A stretch of DNA of 64,000 nt from Haemophilus parainfluenzae (GCF_003252725.1 NZ_QEPO01000001.1:124001-188000), one strand, 5' to 3'. Counted from the stretch's first letter, positions 39,523 through 49,895 are shown. The notes: generated by a model not told the origin, from the letters alone. Numbers and translations are program-made.

Positions 39523-39533
39523 GGTTTAGCTCC

Positions 39534-39962
39534 TTATTTACCTTGCATTTGACGAATAGTTTCAAATTTATTTTGGATAATTGGGTTCACGTTAGTTTGT
39601 TGAACGTGGCATTGTAAACAGAAATAACGACGTGGCGAAGTGCCTTCTGTTTTTTGTCCATCACGTGTTAAAAAATGGCTTTCAGGTACGCGAGGTGCAC
39701 CCGTTGTTGGAGCAACATCCGGAGAGTGACAGCCTAAACATTGGTTAGCATTCTTAGTCACTTGTAAACCACGAATGCTGTGTGGAACAAGTGGTGGTTG
39801 GTGAGGGAAGGTTACAGGAATATTACCAACATCTTTATAAGGATTCGTAAATGCTGGTGCAATACTTTCTGCTGTTTTATCAATGCTGTTTGCAACTTGC
39901 GGCGCATCGGCAAATGCCAATCCACTACATAAAGCCAGCATGAAAATAAATGATTTTTTCAT
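39534..39962 (-). CDS. napB: Periplasmic nitrate reductase small subunit NapB (diheme)
   Basis: NapB is the periplasmic diheme cytochrome that feeds electrons to NapA. It has a Sec signal peptide (MKKSFIFMLALCSGLAFADA) and two haem sites, CLGCH and CLQCH. I start it at the ATG at 39962, which has GGAG well spaced upstream, instead of a GTG three codons earlier. The 142 residues fit. It lies 11 nt upstream of napC. Confidence 0.96.
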   Translation of the reverse strand: MKKSFIFMLALCSGLAFADAPQVANSIDKTAESIAPAFTNPYKDVGNIPVTFPHQPPLVPHSIRGLQVTKNANQCLGCHSPDVAPTTGAPRVPESHFLTRDGQKTEGTSPRRYFCLQCHVQQTNVNPIIQNKFETIRQMQGK

Positions 39963-39983
39963 GAAATCCACTCCATTAAATAA

Positions 39984-40874
39984 TTAAATATTTTTAATTT
40001 TTATTTGTTTCTCAAAGCGAGAGCCAAATGTAAATACATTTTCTGCGCAAACGTCAATACAGCGTCCACAAGTAATACAATCTTTTGCCAATATAATTTG
40101 GCTATCTTCAGGTCCACCGTGTAAAGGAAGTCTTAATACTTGCGGTTCTGGGCAAACATTATAACAGTCCATACAACGGTCACAGCGATCGCGATCGACT
40201 ACATTAATTTTTATCAGGCTTTTAGCACCAATGACACCATATATCGCACCAATTGGACAAAGGTGACCACACCAGCCATGCTCAGCAACAAGTAAGTCAA
40301 ATAAAAAGATGACTGTGACCAACCAAAGGGTTGCGCCTGTTCCAAAGACAAAGATGCGTCCAAGTGCTGCGACTGGGTTTATCCACTCCCATAAGAGTGT
40401 CCCCGTTATTGCACTACCAACTAAAATCACGGCTAAAATCACATAGCGAAGTTGGCGTGAAATTTTTAATGATTGTCGAATACCTAATTTTCTACGTAAC
40501 CAAGCTGCAGCATCTGTTACCATATTCATTGGGCAAACCCAACTACAAAAGGCTTTGCTTGCAACGATAGCGTAGAATATGACAATCACTAAGGCACCAA
40601 TAATCGTTGTGATTTCTGGTAGGTAACCTGTCACTAAACTTTCAGCGGTAATCAATGGATCTGTCAATGGCACAGTATCCAAAAGCATGCTTGAGCTGTA
40701 ATTGCCTTTTAGAATCCAAACTTGCCAAATTGGGCCACTTAAGAACATTAAAATAATACTTAATTGACTGATTCGACGTAGAATTAAAAAGCGATAAGCA
40801 TGCCACCAACCGAGTTTTTGGCGAGCTTCTAAGCCTGCATCTTTAGGCTTATTCGGGGTATATTTTTCAGCCAT
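39984..40874 (-). CDS. napH: Quinol dehydrogenase membrane component NapH
   Basis: NapH, with NapG, oxidises quinol and sends electrons towards NapB/NapA. It has four transmembrane helices, two conserved cytoplasmic Cys motifs (SWVCPMN and WCGHLCPIG), and two C-terminal [4Fe-4S] motifs (CDRCMDCYNVCP and CITCGRCIDVC). The 296 residues match. Its ATG overlaps the napG stop codon by one base (TAATG), so translation is coupled. Confidence 0.97.
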   Translation of the reverse strand: MAEKYTPNKPKDAGLEARQKLGWWHAYRFLILRRISQLSIILMFLSGPIWQVWILKGNYSSSMLLDTVPLTDPLITAESLVTGYLPEITTIIGALVIVIFYAIVASKAFCSWVCPMNMVTDAAAWLRRKLGIRQSLKISRQLRYVILAVILVGSAITGTLLWEWINPVAALGRIFVFGTGATLWLVTVIFLFDLLVAEHGWCGHLCPIGAIYGVIGAKSLIKINVVDRDRCDRCMDCYNVCPEPQVLRLPLHGGPEDSQIILAKDCITCGRCIDVCAENVFTFGSRFEKQIKIKNI

Positions 40875-41779
40875 TATTTAACCCCCTTAATGTTTAAGTC
40901 CAGATTTGGGAATTGCTCTGCTTCCGGAACTGTTGTTGGATTTGGTACATAATCCATTGTTGCACGGTTTGGTGTTGCCACTTTTTGGTTCGGTTGAACT
41001 TGCATTGGCTGATAAACCGGCTCATGTGAGCCTTCCGGCATACGAGCATCCATTGCTGGACGTAAGCCATCCGGATGTTGCTCCTCAATTAAGGATTTTC
41101 CGGCATTTTGTTTTTCTTTCCAGCCTAAGCGATAGTGGCGACCGAGTAGTCCTTTGGCGATATCCATCGGTAAGACTTTAATTGCCGCTTCTTCTAATAC
41201 ACAAGCTTGTTCGCATTTACCGCATCCGGTGCAAGCATCAGAGTGAACAGTTGGAATAAGCTTTGCATGAATCCCTGTACGATCATTGTGGATACGTTCA
41301 AGTGTAATTGCTTTATCCACTAATGGACAAACGCGGTAACACACATCACAACGCAACCCTTGCCAGTTAAGACAAGTTTCATGGTCTAGCAATACGGCTA
41401 ACCCCATTCTCGCATCATTGATGTCTTTAAGTTCCTCACTTAATGCGCCACTTGGGCAAGCATTCATACAAGGAATATCCGGACACATTTCGCAAGGTTT
41501 ATCCCGAGCGATAAAATAAGGTGTGCCAGCTTCCATTGGTGAAATCAGCGAAGCTAAATGCAACATATCATATGGACACGCTTGGACGCATTGTCCGCAA
41601 CGGGTACAAGCTGCCAAGAAATCCTTTTCCGGTAAAGCACCAGGTGGACGTAAGGCGATTCCTTCTTTAGCTTTAGCTTGTTGTTGCTGTAAGCCAAGAA
41701 TAATACCAACCCCACACACTCCGGCAGCCGTTCTTGTCACATTTTTTAAAAACTGACGACGGTTAGGATCAAGTCTCAT
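40874..41779 (-). CDS. napG: Ferredoxin-type protein NapG
   Basis: NapG is an iron-sulfur protein on the periplasmic side, exported by Tat: the N terminus [17 protein letters not shown] has the twin arginine. Four [4Fe-4S] motifs follow ([35 protein letters not shown] and [11 protein letters not shown]). The C-terminal tail after about residue 225 is proline-rich. The 301 residues exceed E. coli NapG (231) mainly in this tail, which I cannot assign. The gap to napA carries a hairpin repeat. Confidence 0.95.
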   Translation of the reverse strand: MRLDPNRRQFLKNVTRTAAGVCGVGIILGLQQQQAKAKEGIALRPPGALPEKDFLAACTRCGQCVQACPYDMLHLASLISPMEAGTPYFIARDKPCEMCPDIPCMNACPSGALSEELKDINDARMGLAVLLDHETCLNWQGLRCDVCYRVCPLVDKAITLERIHNDRTGIHAKLIPTVHSDACTGCGKCEQACVLEEAAIKVLPMDIAKGLLGRHYRLGWKEKQNAGKSLIEEQHPDGLRPAMDARMPEGSHEPVYQPMQVQPNQKVATPNRATMDYVPNPTTVPEAEQFPNLDLNIKGVK

Positions 41780-41847
41780 CTGCGTTTCCTTTTATAAGCG
41801 GCCTGATTTTGTAAAAATGTTGCAAAATTTGACCGCTCTTATTTTAA

Positions 41848-41875
41848 ATTCCCCTCTCTTGAAAGAGAGGAGCGA
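41848..41875. repeat. Hairpin repeat between napA and napG
   Basis: CCTCTCTT (41853-41860) and AAGAGAGG (41863-41870) form a hairpin inside AAATTCCCCTCTC...GAGAGGAGCGAC. It resembles the two elements between leuA and leuB (24366-24480). It lies in the 116-nt gap downstream of napA, where it may trim or stabilise the mRNA. Confidence 0.65.
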
Positions 41876-41895
41876 CTAGAAACGAAAGGAAAATC

Positions 41896-44382
41896 CTACG
41901 CTTTTTCCACTTTAACCGCACATTTTTTGAAGTCGGTTTCGCCTGAAATTGGATCGGTTGCATCCAATGTTAATTTGTTCGCAAGCTGACCCGCATCAAA
42001 GAAGGTGGTATAAATTAAGCCCTGAGGACATTTGTTACGACCACGGGTATCTAAGTAAGTGATCATTTCACCACGACGAGTGATTAACTTCACTTTATCC
42101 CCATGACGTAAGCCATATTTTTTCGCATCCGCAGGGTGCATCCAAACTAAGTTGTTTGGGAATGCACGGTGTAATTCAGGTACACGACGAGTCATGGTAC
42201 CGGTATGCCAGTGTTCAAGTACACGACCAGTACATAACCATAATGGATATTCTTCATCTGGTGATTCTGCAGGTGCTTCATAAGGCACACCTAGAATAAT
42301 CGCTTTTTTATCTGGATAGCCATAGAATGCGATATCTTCACCTGGTTTGACATACGGGTCAAAGCCTTCACGGTAACGCCATAAGGTTTCTTTACCGTCA
42401 ACAACCGGCCAACGTAAACCACGTACTTGGTGATAAGTATCAAATGGTGCTAAGTCATGACCATGTCCACGACCGAAGTCAGCGTATTCTTCGAATAAAC
42501 CTTTTTGTAGGTAGTAACCAAAGTGATCTGCTTCATCATTGATGTATCCCGGAACATCGGTTGGTACTTTAAATTTGTTTACTTCACCATTTTCGAAAAG
42601 TACTTGGTATAAGGTTTTACCACGGTATTCTGGCATTTGAGCTAATAATTCTTCACCCCATACTTCATCCGTTTTGAAGTATTTAGCAAATTCAACAATT
42701 TGCCATAAGTCAGAACGAGACTCACCTGGGCCTTTCACTTGTTGACGCCATAATTGAGTACGACGTTCAGCGTTACCGTAGCCCCCTTCTTTTTCTACCC
42801 ACATACAAGTTGGAAGAATTAAGTCTGCTGCAACCGCAGAAACGGATGGGTAAGGGTCTGAAACAACGATAAAGTTCTCAGGGTTACGCCAACCAGGGAA
42901 AATTTCGTCATTGATATTTGGACCACCTTGCATATTGTTGGTGGACATTTGCCATAAGAAATTTAGTTTACCGTCTTTTAAGGCACGGCTTTGTTGTACC
43001 GCTGGATAGCCAGGTACAGTTGGGATGGTGCCTTTTGGTAATTTCCATTTTTTCTCTGTAATTTCAACGTGTTTTGGATTGGTTACTACCATGTCCGCTG
43101 GTAAACGGTGAACGAAAGTACCTACTTCACGTGCTGTACCACAAGCTGAAGGTTGACCAGTTAATGAGAACGGACCACAACCTGGTTTAGAAATTTTACC
43201 GGTTAATAAGTGTACGTTATAGATCATGTGGTTAACCCATACACCACGAGTGTGTTGGTTAAAGCCCATTGTCCAGTAAGATACTAAGTTTTGTTCTGGA
43301 TCTGCGTACATCTTCGCAAGAGTTTCAAGCTGATCTTTTGGTACACCAGAAATACGGTGTGCTTCATCTAATGTATAAGGTGCAACGATTTTCTTGAATT
43401 CTTCAAAGTCAGAGTCATACATTTTACCTGCAGTTTTACGGTTTTTCGCTGCAACTTCAAGTGGGTGTTCTGGACGTAGACCATAACCGATATCAGTTTC
43501 ACCACGTTTGAATTTAGTATGTTTATTAACGAAATCCCAGTTTACTTTATCGTTTTGGATAATGTAGTTTGCGATGTAGTTAAGGATTGCAAGGTCTGAA
43601 TGTGGATTAAACACGATAGGCACATCAGCTAATTCAAACGAACGGTGTTCGAATGTTGACATAACCACCACTTTCACATTATCAGAAGAAAGACGACGGT
43701 CAGAAATACGAGACCATAAAATTGGGTGCATTTCCGCCATGTTTGAACCCCAAAGCACAAATGCATCAGTTTTTTCGATATCGTTATAGCAACCCATTGG
43801 TTCATCCATACCGAATGTACGCATAAACGCAACTGCTGCAGACGCCATACAGTGACGAGCATTCGGGTCGATAGTATTAGAACGGAAACCAGCTTTCCAA
43901 AGTTTTACTTTTGCGTAACCTTCGTAGATGGTTGTTTGACCGGAAGAGAACATTCCAACAGCATTTGGTTCTTTTTTCTTCAAGATGTCTTTGATTTTTT
44001 CCGCCATGATAGTGAAAGCTTGATCCCAAGAAACGGGTGTAAAGTCACCTTCTTTATGGAATTTACCATCTTTCATACGTAATAACGGAGTTTGTACACG
44101 GTCTGCACCGTACATGATTTTAGAAAGGAAGTAACCTTTGATACAGTTTAAACCACGGTTTACCTCTGCATCTGGGTCACCTTGAGTTGCGACAACTCGA
44201 CCATCTTTGGTTCCTACCAATACGCTACATCCTGTACCACAGAAACGACATGGCGCTTTATCCCATTTGATGCCCATATCTTCTGCCGCATCAACCTGTT
44301 TAACAGGGATGGTCATACCGGCAGCCGCTGCTGCTGCAAGCGCAGCATTGGCTTTCATAAAATCTCTACGATTAAGTTCCAT
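41896..44382 (-). CDS. napA: Periplasmic nitrate reductase catalytic subunit NapA
   Basis: NapA reduces nitrate to nitrite with a bis-MGD molybdenum cofactor and one [4Fe-4S] cluster. The Tat signal [15 protein letters not shown] is followed by the cluster motif [13 protein letters not shown] and the fourth Cys in [10 protein letters not shown]. The molybdenum-ligand Cys is in [12 protein letters not shown] start it at the ATG at 44382 (GGGGA upstream), giving 828 residues, the length of E. coli NapA; a GTG four codons earlier is less likely. No USS is found in the gene. Confidence 0.98.
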   Translation of the reverse strand: MELNRRDFMKANAALAAAAAAGMTIPVKQVDAAEDMGIKWDKAPCRFCGTGCSVLVGTKDGRVVATQGDPDAEVNRGLNCIKGYFLSKIMYGADRVQTPLLRMKDGKFHKEGDFTPVSWDQAFTIMAEKIKDILKKKEPNAVGMFSSGQTTIYEGYAKVKLWKAGFRSNTIDPNARHCMASAAVAFMRTFGMDEPMGCYNDIEKTDAFVLWGSNMAEMHPILWSRISDRRLSSDNVKVVVMSTFEHRSFELADVPIVFNPHSDLAILNYIANYIIQNDKVNWDFVNKHTKFKRGETDIGYGLRPEHPLEVAAKNRKTAGKMYDSDFEEFKKIVAPYTLDEAHRISGVPKDQLETLAKMYADPEQNLVSYWTMGFNQHTRGVWVNHMIYNVHLLTGKISKPGCGPFSLTGQPSACGTAREVGTFVHRLPADMVVTNPKHVEITEKKWKLPKGTIPTVPGYPAVQQSRALKDGKLNFLWQMSTNNMQGGPNINDEIFPGWRNPENFIVVSDPYPSVSAVAADLILPTCMWVEKEGGYGNAERRTQLWRQQVKGPGESRSDLWQIVEFAKYFKTDEVWGEELLAQMPEYRGKTLYQVLFENGEVNKFKVPTDVPGYINDEADHFGYYLQKGLFEEYADFGRGHGHDLAPFDTYHQVRGLRWPVVDGKETLWRYREGFDPYVKPGEDIAFYGYPDKKAIILGVPYEAPAESPDEEYPLWLCTGRVLEHWHTGTMTRRVPELHRAFPNNLVWMHPADAKKYGLRHGDKVKLITRRGEMITYLDTRGRNKCPQGLIYTTFFDAGQLANKLTLDATDPISGETDFKKCAVKVEKA

Positions 44383-44445
44383 AGTTTTCCCCACTCGTTG
44401 TTGAATTTTTTAGAATATACAAAATGGCATGTATACCTAAATTAT

Positions 44446-44709
44446 TTATTTTTCATCTAAGTAATTCGAAATTAAAGAAACGACAATTACTCCTGGGATA
44501 TCTTTAATTTCATCCATAAGATCCGCTAATGCTAATTGACGGTTACTTTCAAGGGTGACCACCAATTTGCCTTCATCAGATTTTTCGCCATGAATCTCAG
44601 CGGTTGGAATCGCTAAAATGGCTTCTTTGACTTGGTTAAGTTTTTCTGGTCTGGCTTGCACAACAATGCTGCATACATACCAGTTCTCATTTTCGCTAAA
44701 TTGACTCAT
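44446..44709 (-). CDS. napD: NapA maturation chaperone NapD
   Basis: NapD is a small cytosolic chaperone that binds the Tat signal of NapA and delays export until the cofactor is in place. Motifs are NWYVCSIVVQARPEKL and IPTAEIHGEKSDEGKLVVTLE. The start at MSQFSENEN (ATG at 44709, 87 residues) fits the family; a TTG five codons upstream is also open. It overlaps the end of napF by 14 nt, so the two are translationally coupled. Confidence 0.94.
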   Translation of the reverse strand: MSQFSENENWYVCSIVVQARPEKLNQVKEAILAIPTAEIHGEKSDEGKLVVTLESNRQLALADLMDEIKDIPGVIVVSLISNYLDEK

Positions 44710-45238
44710 CGATATTTGTTTCAATATTAAAAATTTTTATTGCTTTTGTCGGGCAAACACTTAGGCAAGCGCCACAACCATTACAGCTTTCTAAATCTAA
44801 TATGGGTTTTGCCACACCACCAAGCTGTAATCGAAAACGGATGGCATTCATCGGACAGCTATCTTGGCAACTTCGACATTCCACTCGATTTTCTGTGAGA
44901 CATTGCGTTGTAATTTCAACTTTATGTGCCCAAGGCTCTTCTTCTAATGAACGAAAAATCGGTTGTTCACAGACTAAAACACATTTTTGGCAGAACGTGC
45001 ATTCGCCCTTGTCAAATTGTATTTCAGGAAAACCGCCATCGCCTTTTACGATAATTTGGGTTTCACATACTAGTATGCAATCACCGCACCGCGTACATTT
45101 ATCCGTAAAGTTGCTCTCGTTTATCGACCAAGGTGGACGGATAGCATTAATACCTTGAATTTTCGCGTTTTCAGAATGTAACGATTGTAAAAATTGCCCA
45201 CGTAATAATTGTCTGCGAGAAGGATTTTCAATCGCCAT
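44696..45238 (-). CDS. napF: Ferredoxin-type protein NapF
   Basis: NapF is a cytosolic iron-sulfur protein proposed to help load the cluster of NapA. The N terminus has ENPSRRQLLRGQF. Four cysteine clusters follow: CTRCGDCILVCE, CTFCQKCVLVCE, CRSCQDSCP and CNGCGACLSVCP. The 180 residues fit. It is the first gene of the operon. The region upstream carries an FNR-like box. Confidence 0.96.
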   Translation of the reverse strand: MAIENPSRRQLLRGQFLQSLHSENAKIQGINAIRPPWSINESNFTDKCTRCGDCILVCETQIIVKGDGGFPEIQFDKGECTFCQKCVLVCEQPIFRSLEEEPWAHKVEITTQCLTENRVECRSCQDSCPMNAIRFRLQLGGVAKPILDLESCNGCGACLSVCPTKAIKIFNIETNIDESI

Positions 45239-45300
45239 ATTTTTCTTTAAAGTTCGGTATTTTCAAGGGATGCATTATCTAGTGCTAATAAAAAAATAGT

Positions 45301-45356
45301 AACTACCTAAAAGGAGTAGTTTTTAAGAAATATACACTTTTGTTGAGATAGATCAA
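45301..45356 (-). promoter_or_regulatory. FNR-like box and inverted repeat upstream of napF
   Basis: TTGAGATAGATCAA (45343-45356) matches the FNR consensus TTGAT-N4-ATCAA with one mismatch, fitting anaerobic control of nap. Nearer to napF an imperfect inverted repeat, AACTAC (45301-45306) and GTAGTT (45316-45321), contains TACTCCT, a NarP-type heptamer, but the two halves are spaced by 1 base instead of 2. I could not place a convincing -10 at the usual FNR distance. Confidence 0.55.
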
Positions 45357-45424
45357 TGATATTTTGAAAATATGTTATTAGTGTAAATAAATTGTTAAAA
45401 TATAAGTGAAAATGATTATTAAAT

Positions 45425-45443
45425 AGGGCGGAAGAACCGCCCT
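45425..45443 (-). terminator. Hairpin after yggL
   Basis: AGGGCGG and CCGCCCT form a 7-bp stem with a 5-nt loop, 18 nt after the yggL stop. On the minus strand only a short T run (ATTTAATAATC) follows, so the call is moderate. Confidence 0.6.
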
Positions 45444-45460
45444 GAAGTGAGTTTAAAATA

Positions 45461-45802
45461 TTATGCGTTTTGGGTTGGGTAATCCCACCAAATATCGAAT
45501 AATTCACTGATTTCGATTTGTTGTAATTTATTTTCTTCTAACCATTTTTTCACTAATTGACGATGGCTTTCATCACATTTACCGATATTCTCTAAGCAAA
45601 CTAAGCCTTCCCAATGTAAATAGCCGCTACCTTCATAAGCTAAGCCGTTTGGTTGAATCACTTCAGCAATAAAACGATCAACGGTTCCATCGATAGTTTC
45701 GATGCTGGTACCTTCAGCAAATTGCCAATTCACTAAAAAGCCTAATTCTTGGAATTCTGCTAAGTGAAGTTTTTTACGTTGACGTTGATTACGAGTTGTC
45801 AT
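45461..45802 (-). CDS. yggL: YggL family protein (DUF469)
   Basis: This 113-residue protein matches the YggL family, reported to bind the 50S ribosomal subunit. It starts with basic TRNQRQRKKLHLAEFQELGF and has the blocks FIAEVIQPNGLAYEGSGY and EGLVCLENIGKCDE. It sits 50 nt downstream of trmB on the same strand, the pair found in E. coli, where mutY-yggX-mltC lie alongside. Here that second block lies at 0-2.5 kb instead. Confidence 0.93.
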   Translation of the reverse strand: MTTRNQRQRKKLHLAEFQELGFLVNWQFAEGTSIETIDGTVDRFIAEVIQPNGLAYEGSGYLHWEGLVCLENIGKCDESHRQLVKKWLEENKLQQIEISELFDIWWDYPTQNA

Positions 45803-45852
45803 TTCAATGTTCTCCTATGTTAAGGTAATGGGTATAGTCATCATCTCGATGA

Positions 45853-46599
45853 TTATTTTTTCTTAAAGTATAAATCCCACACACCGTGACCTAAGCGATG
45901 ACCGCGCGCCTCAAATTTTGTGAGAGGGCGGAAATCAGGACGTGGAATATAATCTTGTTCGGCAGTATTGACTAAATTTTCATTGGCTGAAAGCACTTCG
46001 AGCATTTGTTCCGCATAGTTTTCCCAGTCCGTTGCCATATGAATAAAACCATTTGGTTGTAATTTTTGCACGACTTGCTCCACAAAGTGCGGTTGAACAA
46101 TACGGCGTTTATGATGTTTCGCTTTATGCCAAGGGTCAGGGAAGAAAAGTTGTAAGCCGCCCAATTCGCCGTCTTTTACACAATCACGTAGAATTTCAGT
46201 GGCATCATGGCAAATCACGCGAAGGTTTTTCACGCCTTTTTCTACCGCATAAGCAATACAGGCACCTACACCAGGTGTGTGTACTTCAATACCGAGATAA
46301 TTTTTATCAGGATTCGCTTCAGCCATATCCACTAAAGATTTCCCCATTCCGAAGCCAATTTCTAATATAACGGGATTCGTATTACCATAAATAGCGACAA
46401 AATCAAAAGGGGCATTTTGATAATCTAATCCAAGATCAGCCCAGTGATCATTCATCATATTTTTTTGAAAATCACTTAAGCGACCTGTCCGCAACACAAA
46501 GCTACGAACTTTACGTTTATAACGACCATCTTCTGTAAATTCAGCCGTTTCAACGGTTTTACGTTTTTGATCAGCAAAGGTTTTTTGCTCTTCTGTCAT
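45853..46599 (-). CDS. trmB: tRNA (guanine-N7-)-methyltransferase
   Basis: TrmB methylates G46 in the variable loop of tRNAs with S-adenosylmethionine. It has the SAM-binding [17 protein letters not shown] (about 78-94), the conserved [17 protein letters not shown] (about 152-168) and the C-terminal [17 protein letters not shown]. The 248 residues match E. coli TrmB. It is divergent from priA with a gap of about 110 nt. Confidence 0.97.
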   Translation of the reverse strand: MTEEQKTFADQKRKTVETAEFTEDGRYKRKVRSFVLRTGRLSDFQKNMMNDHWADLGLDYQNAPFDFVAIYGNTNPVILEIGFGMGKSLVDMAEANPDKNYLGIEVHTPGVGACIAYAVEKGVKNLRVICHDATEILRDCVKDGELGGLQLFFPDPWHKAKHHKRRIVQPHFVEQVVQKLQPNGFIHMATDWENYAEQMLEVLSANENLVNTAEQDYIPRPDFRPLTKFEARGHRLGHGVWDLYFKKK

Positions 46600-46712
46600 G
46601 GTTTTTATTCGCTCAATTAAAATTGGCGGCGATTATACACTAAAAGGCAAGGTTGTGGGATTTTTCCACCTAATTCCCGTATAATAGCGAAAATTTTTAA
46701 TTGTTTTTTGTT

Positions 46713-48902
46713 ATGAATATTGTCCGAGTTGCATTAGCCGTACCGCTTCCCCGATTTTTTGATTATCTCTATTCGCCAGACTTGACGCCAATCGTAGGTG
46801 GACGCGTGTTGGTGCCTTTTGGTTCGCAAAAACGAGTCGGGATCGTGGTGGATTTGCCCGCTTCTTCGGATGTCGCAAAAGAAAAGTTAAAACCGATTAT
46901 TGATGTACTTGATGCTGAATCACTTTTTAATTCCACAACTTGGGATTGGTTAGCTTGGTCGGCTAATTATTATCGTGCAGCATTAGGCGATGTGTTGTTT
47001 CAAGCGTTGCCAGTCAAACTCCGCAATGGAGAAAGTGCGGTTAAAAATGACCGCACTTTTTGGCGTATTACGGACCTTGGAAAACAAGCGTTAGAATCAG
47101 GTGAATTAAAACGCGCTAAAAAACAAATTGAAGTCTTAAATTTATTGATAACGCAAGATCTAGAAAAAGGTAACAATGAGATTAGTTCCGCGATTTGGTC
47201 AGCCTTAAAGGGCAAAGATTATGTGGAAGAGATTATCGTGCCTACTGAACAAAAAAGTTGGCAACAAGCTTTAGGGGATGAGCCTTTAGTTAATCTTGAT
47301 AACCGATTGACCTTAAACAAGCAACAAGCCCTTGCATTTAGCCAGTTGCTTTTCCAAGAAGGCTTTAATGTGTGGTTGTTAGAGGGCGTGACTGGTTCGG
47401 GTAAAACTGAAATTTACCTGCAATACATTGAAGAAGTTTTAAAGAAAGGCAAACAGGTTTTAGTGCTTGTTCCTGAAATTGGGCTTACTCCTCAGACCGT
47501 GAGACGTTTCCAAGCTCGCTTTAATGTCGAAATAGATGTATTGCATTCCAACTTGAATGATACACAGCGCTTAAATGTTTGGGAACGCGCAAGAACAGGA
47601 CAAAGTGCAATCGTAATTGGCACGAGATCGGCTATTTTCACCCAGTTTTCAGATCTCGGCTTAATCATTTTAGATGAAGAACATGACGGCTCATTTAAAC
47701 AGCAAGATGGTTGGCGCTATCATGCGAGAGATTTAGGCATTGTGCTTGCTCAAAAACTCAATATTCCTATCTTATTAGGTTCTGCCACACCAAGTTTGGA
47801 AAGTGTGAATAATGTACAAAATGGCAAATATCATCATTTGGTGCTATCAAAAAGGGCTGGAAATGCGACCGCACTTCGTCAATTTGTGATTGATTTAAAA
47901 CATCAACGAATTCAAAACGGCTTATCTGAACCGCTGTTGCAACGTATGCAGGAACACTTAGAAAAAGGTAATCAAGTATTGTTATTCCTTAATCGACGTG
48001 GATTTGCGCCTGTGTTGTTATGTCATGAGTGTGGCTGGATTGATGAATGTCATCATTGCGAAAAACCTTATACCTATCACCAACATCAGCGCGTTTTACG
48101 CTGCCATCATTGTGGTGCACAAAAAACAGTGCCGATGCAATGTGGTCATTGTGGTTCAACGCATTTAGTCACAACAGGTTTAGGTACAGAACAACTGGAG
48201 GAAACTCTAAAAGCACGTTTCCCTCAATATAATATTGCACGTATCGATCGTGATAGTACAGCGCGAAAAGGCAAGCTTGAAGGTTATTTAGACGATATTC
48301 AGCAAGGTAAAAGTCAGATTTTAATTGGCACCCAAATGTTAGCCAAAGGGCACCATTTCCCGAATGTCACCTTGGTTGCTTTAGTGAATGTGGATAATGC
48401 CTTATTTTCCCTTGATTTCAGAGCCGAAGAACGTTTGGCTCAGCTTTATGTGCAGGTTGCAGGACGCTCAGGCAGGGCGGAAAAACAGGGCGAAGTGGTT
48501 TTGCAGACGCATTATCCGGATCACCCGTTATTAACCACCTTACTTGAAAAGGGCTATCAAGCCTTTGCAGAAGAAACCTTGAAGTTGCGGCATAATATGG
48601 GTTTGCCTCCATTTAGTTTCCAAGCGTTGTTTAAAGCACAATGCCGTCATTCTGAAGAGGCGGAAAATGCATTATCGCAATTAGCGTCTTTCTTCTATGA
48701 ACAAAAAATAGAAGGCTTGCAAGTATTGGGGCCGATTCCTGCACCGTTTAGCAAAAAAGCGGGGCAGTATCGTTGGCAGTTATTATTACAGCACGCGTCT
48801 CGGAAACAATTACAGGCAGCATTGAGTCGATATTCACCAGAGCTGATAAAGTATTCTCAAGTACGGTTAATTTTAGACGTAGATCCATTGGATTTGAGTT
48901 AG
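46713..48902 (+). CDS. priA: Primosomal protein N' (replication restart helicase PriA)
   Basis: PriA recognises stalled forks and reloads the replisome. I start it at the ATG at 46713 (MNIVRVALAVPLPRFFDYL, 729 residues); a TTG four codons earlier is open but weak. The 3'-DNA-binding domain is followed by the helicase core with Walker A GVTGSGKTE and DEEHD. Zinc-binding cysteines are in CHECGWIDECHHC, CHHCG and CGHCGS. Two inverted USS lie close together at 47033 and 47050. Confidence 0.97.
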   Translation: MNIVRVALAVPLPRFFDYLYSPDLTPIVGGRVLVPFGSQKRVGIVVDLPASSDVAKEKLKPIIDVLDAESLFNSTTWDWLAWSANYYRAALGDVLFQALPVKLRNGESAVKNDRTFWRITDLGKQALESGELKRAKKQIEVLNLLITQDLEKGNNEISSAIWSALKGKDYVEEIIVPTEQKSWQQALGDEPLVNLDNRLTLNKQQALAFSQLLFQEGFNVWLLEGVTGSGKTEIYLQYIEEVLKKGKQVLVLVPEIGLTPQTVRRFQARFNVEIDVLHSNLNDTQRLNVWERARTGQSAIVIGTRSAIFTQFSDLGLIILDEEHDGSFKQQDGWRYHARDLGIVLAQKLNIPILLGSATPSLESVNNVQNGKYHHLVLSKRAGNATALRQFVIDLKHQRIQNGLSEPLLQRMQEHLEKGNQVLLFLNRRGFAPVLLCHECGWIDECHHCEKPYTYHQHQRVLRCHHCGAQKTVPMQCGHCGSTHLVTTGLGTEQLEETLKARFPQYNIARIDRDSTARKGKLEGYLDDIQQGKSQILIGTQMLAKGHHFPNVTLVALVNVDNALFSLDFRAEERLAQLYVQVAGRSGRAEKQGEVVLQTHYPDHPLLTTLLEKGYQAFAEETLKLRHNMGLPPFSFQALFKAQCRHSEEAENALSQLASFFYEQKIEGLQVLGPIPAPFSKKAGQYRWQLLLQHASRKQLQAALSRYSPELIKYSQVRLILDVDPLDLS

Positions 48903-48995
48903 CAAAAATTCCCTAGAAAAATGCACAGTTTTTCAGTAGAATTAAGCGTTTTTTATACTCTAAGTTTAATTTATCGAATATTTTAGGATTTTATC

Positions 48996-49886
48996 GTGGC
49001 TCATCGAGATTTTGCCGGTCGAAGCGGCTCAAAAAATAATAAAAAGAAAGCAAAGAAACGTTTTAATCGTAATACCTTAATTGGTCTTGCGTTGGTGGCG
49101 GTATTAGGTTTTGGTTTAGGGCTTTACTTCTTAAAAAGTAAAACGCCTGAACCTGTCGTGACAACAACGGTTCAACCGGAAAAACCGCAACCGAAAAGTG
49201 TACTACCAAATCGCCCGGAAGAAGTGTGGCACTATATTAAAGAATTAGAAACTCGTACGGTGCCGGTGGATAATAATCCTTCTTCTGTTGAAAAAAATAT
49301 GCGTTTGACGGAAGAACAGCGTCAAGTGCTTATTCAAATGGAAAAAGAACAAAAAGCGGCAGAAGAAGCGAAAAAATTAGAAGCTCAACGTAAAGAGCAA
49401 GAAGCGGCGAATGCGGAAAAAGCCGCGGCTCAAGCACAGCAAGCTCAACCAGCACAGACAGTGCAAGCTCAACCAACACAGCCACAGCAAACAGCAAAAA
49501 CGGAAGTGAAAAAGCCTGAGCCAGTTAAAAAAACAGAGCCAGTTAAAAAGCCTGAACCTCCGAAAAAAGTAGAAGTAGTGAAGGCGGAACCAGCTAAAAC
49601 GGAACCAGCTAAAACTGAGCAACCGAAAAAAGCAGAACCAAAACCCGCTGAACAGCAAGTACAGGCTGGTGGTAAAAAATTTGGTTTACAATGTGGTGCA
49701 TTTAAAAATCGTGCACAAGCAGAAAGCTTACAAGGTCGCCTTGCGATGGCGGGTGTGAATGCACAAATTGCGACAAGTGAAGAATGGAACCGCGTACGCG
49801 TGGGACCATTTGGTAGTCGAGATGCCGCAGCTGCTGCACAAGATAAAGCAAAATCTGTGGCGAGTTGCGTAGTGATTGGAATGTAA
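48996..49886 (+). CDS. ftsN: Cell division protein FtsN
   Basis: FtsN is a bitopic protein that triggers septal peptidoglycan synthesis. It begins (GTG start) with MAHRDFAGRSGS and a basic cytosolic tail, one transmembrane helix (about 27-46), a helical Glu-rich stretch, then a Lys/Pro/Glu repeat linker with units like KKPEPVKKTEP (about 165-220). A C-terminal SPOR domain (about 225-296, GGKKFGLQCGAFKNR) binds denuded glycan. The order priA-ftsN agrees with enteric genomes. A USS-pair terminator follows. Confidence 0.93.
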   Translation: MAHRDFAGRSGSKNNKKKAKKRFNRNTLIGLALVAVLGFGLGLYFLKSKTPEPVVTTTVQPEKPQPKSVLPNRPEEVWHYIKELETRTVPVDNNPSSVEKNMRLTEEQRQVLIQMEKEQKAAEEAKKLEAQRKEQEAANAEKAAAQAQQAQPAQTVQAQPTQPQQTAKTEVKKPEPVKKTEPVKKPEPPKKVEVVKAEPAKTEPAKTEQPKKAEPKPAEQQVQAGGKKFGLQCGAFKNRAQAESLQGRLAMAGVNAQIATSEEWNRVRVGPFGSRDAAAAAQDKAKSVASCVVIGM

Positions 49887-49895
49887 TTCAGAATT

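Noticed and set aside
45304..45318. Canonical NarP 7-2-7 site before napF
   Set aside because: The two heptamer-like halves are separated by 1 base and one half has a mismatch, so I list it only as an inverted repeat.
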